A stretch of DNA of 5,972 nt, from positions 1 to 5,972 of the forward strand of contig CAAECB010000073.1 of NCBI GenBank assembly GCA_900754285.1, in the 5' to 3' direction. The position numbers were made by a program, and so were the translations under genes. The stretch is from Clostridia bacterium (GTDB lineage Bacteria; Bacillota; Clostridia; TANB77; CAG-508). The notes beneath the pieces were generated by a model. It was not told the DNA's origin and did no database searches. It saw only the letters and a program-made list of their open reading frames with translations. Shown piece after piece: positions 4,507 to 5,972 of the stretch (positions are counted from its first letter, which is position 1; every line of letters begins with the position of its first letter).

Positions 4507-5766
4507 TTATTCATTTACTCTTTCAATGTTTGCTCCAATTTGTCTAAATTTTTCTTCTATGTTTTCATAACCTCTATCAATGTGTTCTAGATTGTAGACT
4601 TCTGTTACACCATTTGCTGCAGTACCTGCAACTATTAAAGCAGCTCCTGCACGTAAATCACTAGAATATACAGGTGCACCGCTTAAAGATTCTACTCCTT
4701 CAAAAATAGCAGTTTTTCCTTGAGCAGTTATTTTGGCACCCATTTTGTTTAATTCTTCTGTGTATTGGAATCTTGATTCCCAAATACTTTCATTAATAAT
4801 GCTTGTACCTTCTGCTAATGATAAAACAACACCCATTTGAGGTTGTAAATCTGTAGGGAAACCTGGATATGGAAGAGTTTTTATATTTGCTTTATGTGGT
4901 CTTTGTTTACAATATACACGTAAACTATCACCATAATCTTCTACAGTTCCACCAACTTCAATGATTTTTGCAGTTATAGAGTCTAAATGTTTTGTTATAC
5001 AATTTTTTATTAACAAATCTCCTCTTGTAGCGACTGCAGCTAGCATAAATGTTCCAGCTTCTATTTGGTCAGGAACCACAGAATAAGTTACATTTCTAAA
5101 TAGTTTTTCAACACCATTGATTTTTATTACATCTGTACCTGCTCCGCGGATATCAGCTCCCATTGCATTTAAAAAGTTTGCAACATCTACTATATGTGGT
5201 TCTTTTGCTGCATTGTCTATTGTTGTTGTTCCTTTTGCAAGTACTGCTGATAGCATTACATTTATAGTAGCGCCAACAGATACTATATCCATATATATTG
5301 AGTTTCCAATTAATTTATTAGCTTTGGCATGTATTGTACCATTTCCTACAGATACGGTTGCTCCTAGTGTTTCAAAACCTTTTATATGTTGATCAATTGG
5401 TCTTGCTCCTAATTTGCATCCACCTGGCATACCAACTTCTATTTCACCTTTTCTTCCAAGCATTGCGCCTATTATATAATAAGAGGCTCTAAATTTGCTT
5501 GTTAAATCTAAGGGCGCTTTTGTTGTTGTTATATTCCTTGTATCAATTGTTATTGAATTTTTTGTGTTCCATGTTATTTTTGCACCTAGTTTTTCTAGTA
5601 TTTTACATGATATTTCTACATCACTTATATGTGGTAAGTTTTCGATTGTACATATTCCATCTATTAATAAAGTTGCAGGTAGGATTGCTACTGCTGCATT
5701 TTTTGCTCCACTTATTTGTACTTCACCTTTTAATGGTGTAGGTCCTTTTATTATTAGTTTTTCCAA
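4507..5766 (-). CDS. murA: UDP-N-acetylglucosamine 1-carboxyvinyltransferase MurA
   Basis: A 419-residue MurA, full length. It transfers enolpyruvate from PEP to UDP-GlcNAc, the first committed step of cytoplasmic peptidoglycan precursor synthesis. Key residues are visible: K22-N23 in SGAKNAA (19-25), the catalytic and fosfomycin-target C117 in MPGGCKLGARPIDQHIKGF (113-131), D306 in PYPGFPTDLQPQ (299-310), R372 in SSDLRAGAALIVAG (368-381) and R398 in HIDRGYENIEEKF (395-407). Cys rather than Asp at 117 predicts the fosfomycin-sensitive type. The start is TTG at 5766: AGGGGG (5774-5779) lies seven bases upstream and no in-frame ATG fits. It heads the operon with walJ and rlmH. Low-GC Firmicutes often have two MurA paralogues; which one this is cannot be told from the window. 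Confidence 0.97.
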   Translation of the reverse strand: MEKLIIKGPTPLKGEVQISGAKNAAVAILPATLLIDGICTIENLPHISDVEISCKILEKLGAKITWNTKNSITIDTRNITTTKAPLDLTSKFRASYYIIGAMLGRKGEIEVGMPGGCKLGARPIDQHIKGFETLGATVSVGNGTIHAKANKLIGNSIYMDIVSVGATINVMLSAVLAKGTTTIDNAAKEPHIVDVANFLNAMGADIRGAGTDVIKINGVEKLFRNVTYSVVPDQIEAGTFMLAAVATRGDLLIKNCITKHLDSITAKIIEVGGTVEDYGDSLRVYCKQRPHKANIKTLPYPGFPTDLQPQMGVVLSLAEGTSIINESIWESRFQYTEELNKMGAKITAQGKTAIFEGVESLSGAPVYSSDLRAGAALIVAGTAANGVTEVYNLEHIDRGYENIEEKFRQIGANIERVNE

Positions 5767-5817
5767 TGTATTACCCCCTGAAATGTTTATATTTGTTTAT
5801 TGATTTATTTTGCATTA

Positions 5818-5848
5818 AAAATAGAGTGTCATAATTACACTCTATTTT
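5818..5848. promoter_or_regulatory. 12-bp perfect hairpin at murA start point
   Basis: AAAATAGAGTGT (5818-5829) and ACACTCTATTTT (5837-5848) are exact reverse complements around a 7-base loop. On the minus strand it ends in a run of five T, like an intrinsic terminator. It begins just where the predicted murA transcript would start. It could be an operator, a 5' stem in the murA leader, or the terminator of a gene beyond the right edge. Confidence 0.6.
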
Positions 5849-5853
5849 AATAA

Positions 5854-5882
5854 AATATACCATAAAGGTAACAAAAATGCAA
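5854..5882 (-). promoter_or_regulatory. Sigma-A promoter of murA-walJ-rlmH
   Basis: On the minus strand TTGCAT (5882-5877) and TATATT (5859-5854) are separated by exactly 17 bases. Transcription would start near 5847, giving a leader of about 80 bases that opens with the 12-bp hairpin. A weaker TATAAA lies closer to the gene but has a poor -35. Confidence 0.55.
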
Positions 5883-5910
5883 TACATTTTTTTATATTAT
5901 AGGAAACAAT

Positions 5911-5972
5911 ATGAAACTTTTTAGTTTCGCAACACAAAGTGAAAATAAATTGCCAAAAAGCATAGTATCAGG
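5911..5972 (+). CDS. Possible start of a divergent gene, truncated
   Basis: AGGAAAC (5901-5907) precedes an ATG that opens a frame running to the window edge. It encodes MKLFSFATQSENKLPKSIVS plus a partial codon. I do not recognise the protein. Twenty open codons are weak proof in AT-rich DNA, but the ribosome binding site, spacing and mixed composition are reasonable. It would be divergent from murA. A 6-bp inverted repeat GAAACT-TTTT-AGTTTC (5913-5928) overlaps the start codon. Confidence 0.35.
   Translation, partial: MKLFSFATQSENKLPKSIVS

Noticed and set aside
5117..5803. Plus-strand ORFs across murA
   Set aside because: They are antisense shadows of a fully conserved murA, with no matching family features.
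1..5972. CRISPR array, tRNA or rRNA gene, complete insertion sequence
   Set aside because: No regularly spaced direct repeats, tRNA-like cloverleaf, rRNA segments or transposase coding sequence could be seen.

Overview
This is a strongly AT-rich window with Firmicutes gene content: seven clear protein genes, all with purine-rich ribosome binding sites. The pair spmA-spmB points to an endospore former. An AbrB-type regulator with a Cys-x-x-Cys pair on each side of its tail is the form usual in Clostridia. Together with the base composition, these suggest a low-GC clostridial lineage. I cannot name a genus.

Layout, left to right. rsmI (22-855, +) is a 16S rRNA ribose methyltransferase gene. 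It faces abrB (1020-1274, -), and from memory the same convergent pair exists in Bacillus subtilis (yabC/abrB). The 164 bases between them hold an imperfect palindrome that does not look like a terminator. abrB is divergent from spmA (1511-2113, +). That intergenic region has a good sigma-A promoter for abrB and a 15-of-16 match to the classical AbrB box. spmB (2231-2755, +) follows spmA after a purine-rich spacer; both encode spore-core dehydration membrane proteins.

The right half is a minus-strand operon, murA (4507-5766), walJ/yycJ (3697-4485), rlmH (3224-3703). It joins peptidoglycan precursor synthesis, a metallo-hydrolase linked to cell-wall/division control, and 23S rRNA modification. 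walJ and rlmH overlap by 7 bases. A TTGCAT-17-TATATT promoter lies upstream of murA, with a 12-bp perfect hairpin at its predicted start point. A possible divergent + strand gene begins at 5911 and leaves the window.

The least explained part is 2756-3223, between spmB and rlmH. It carries a perfect consensus sigma-A promoter (TTGACA-17-TATAAT, 2884-2912) with no conventional gene behind it. Downstream are a small hairpin, a 42-codon ORF for a hydrophobic peptide, a C-rich hairpin loop, and an exact 11-bp inverted repeat bracketing 123 bases (3092-3214). This could be a small RNA, a small membrane-protein/toxin unit or a miniature mobile element. A motif resembling GGGACnGAnGC occurs both here and in the rsmI-abrB palindrome, which hints at a shared dispersed repeat family. 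These are inferences from sequence reading; no search or folding was run.
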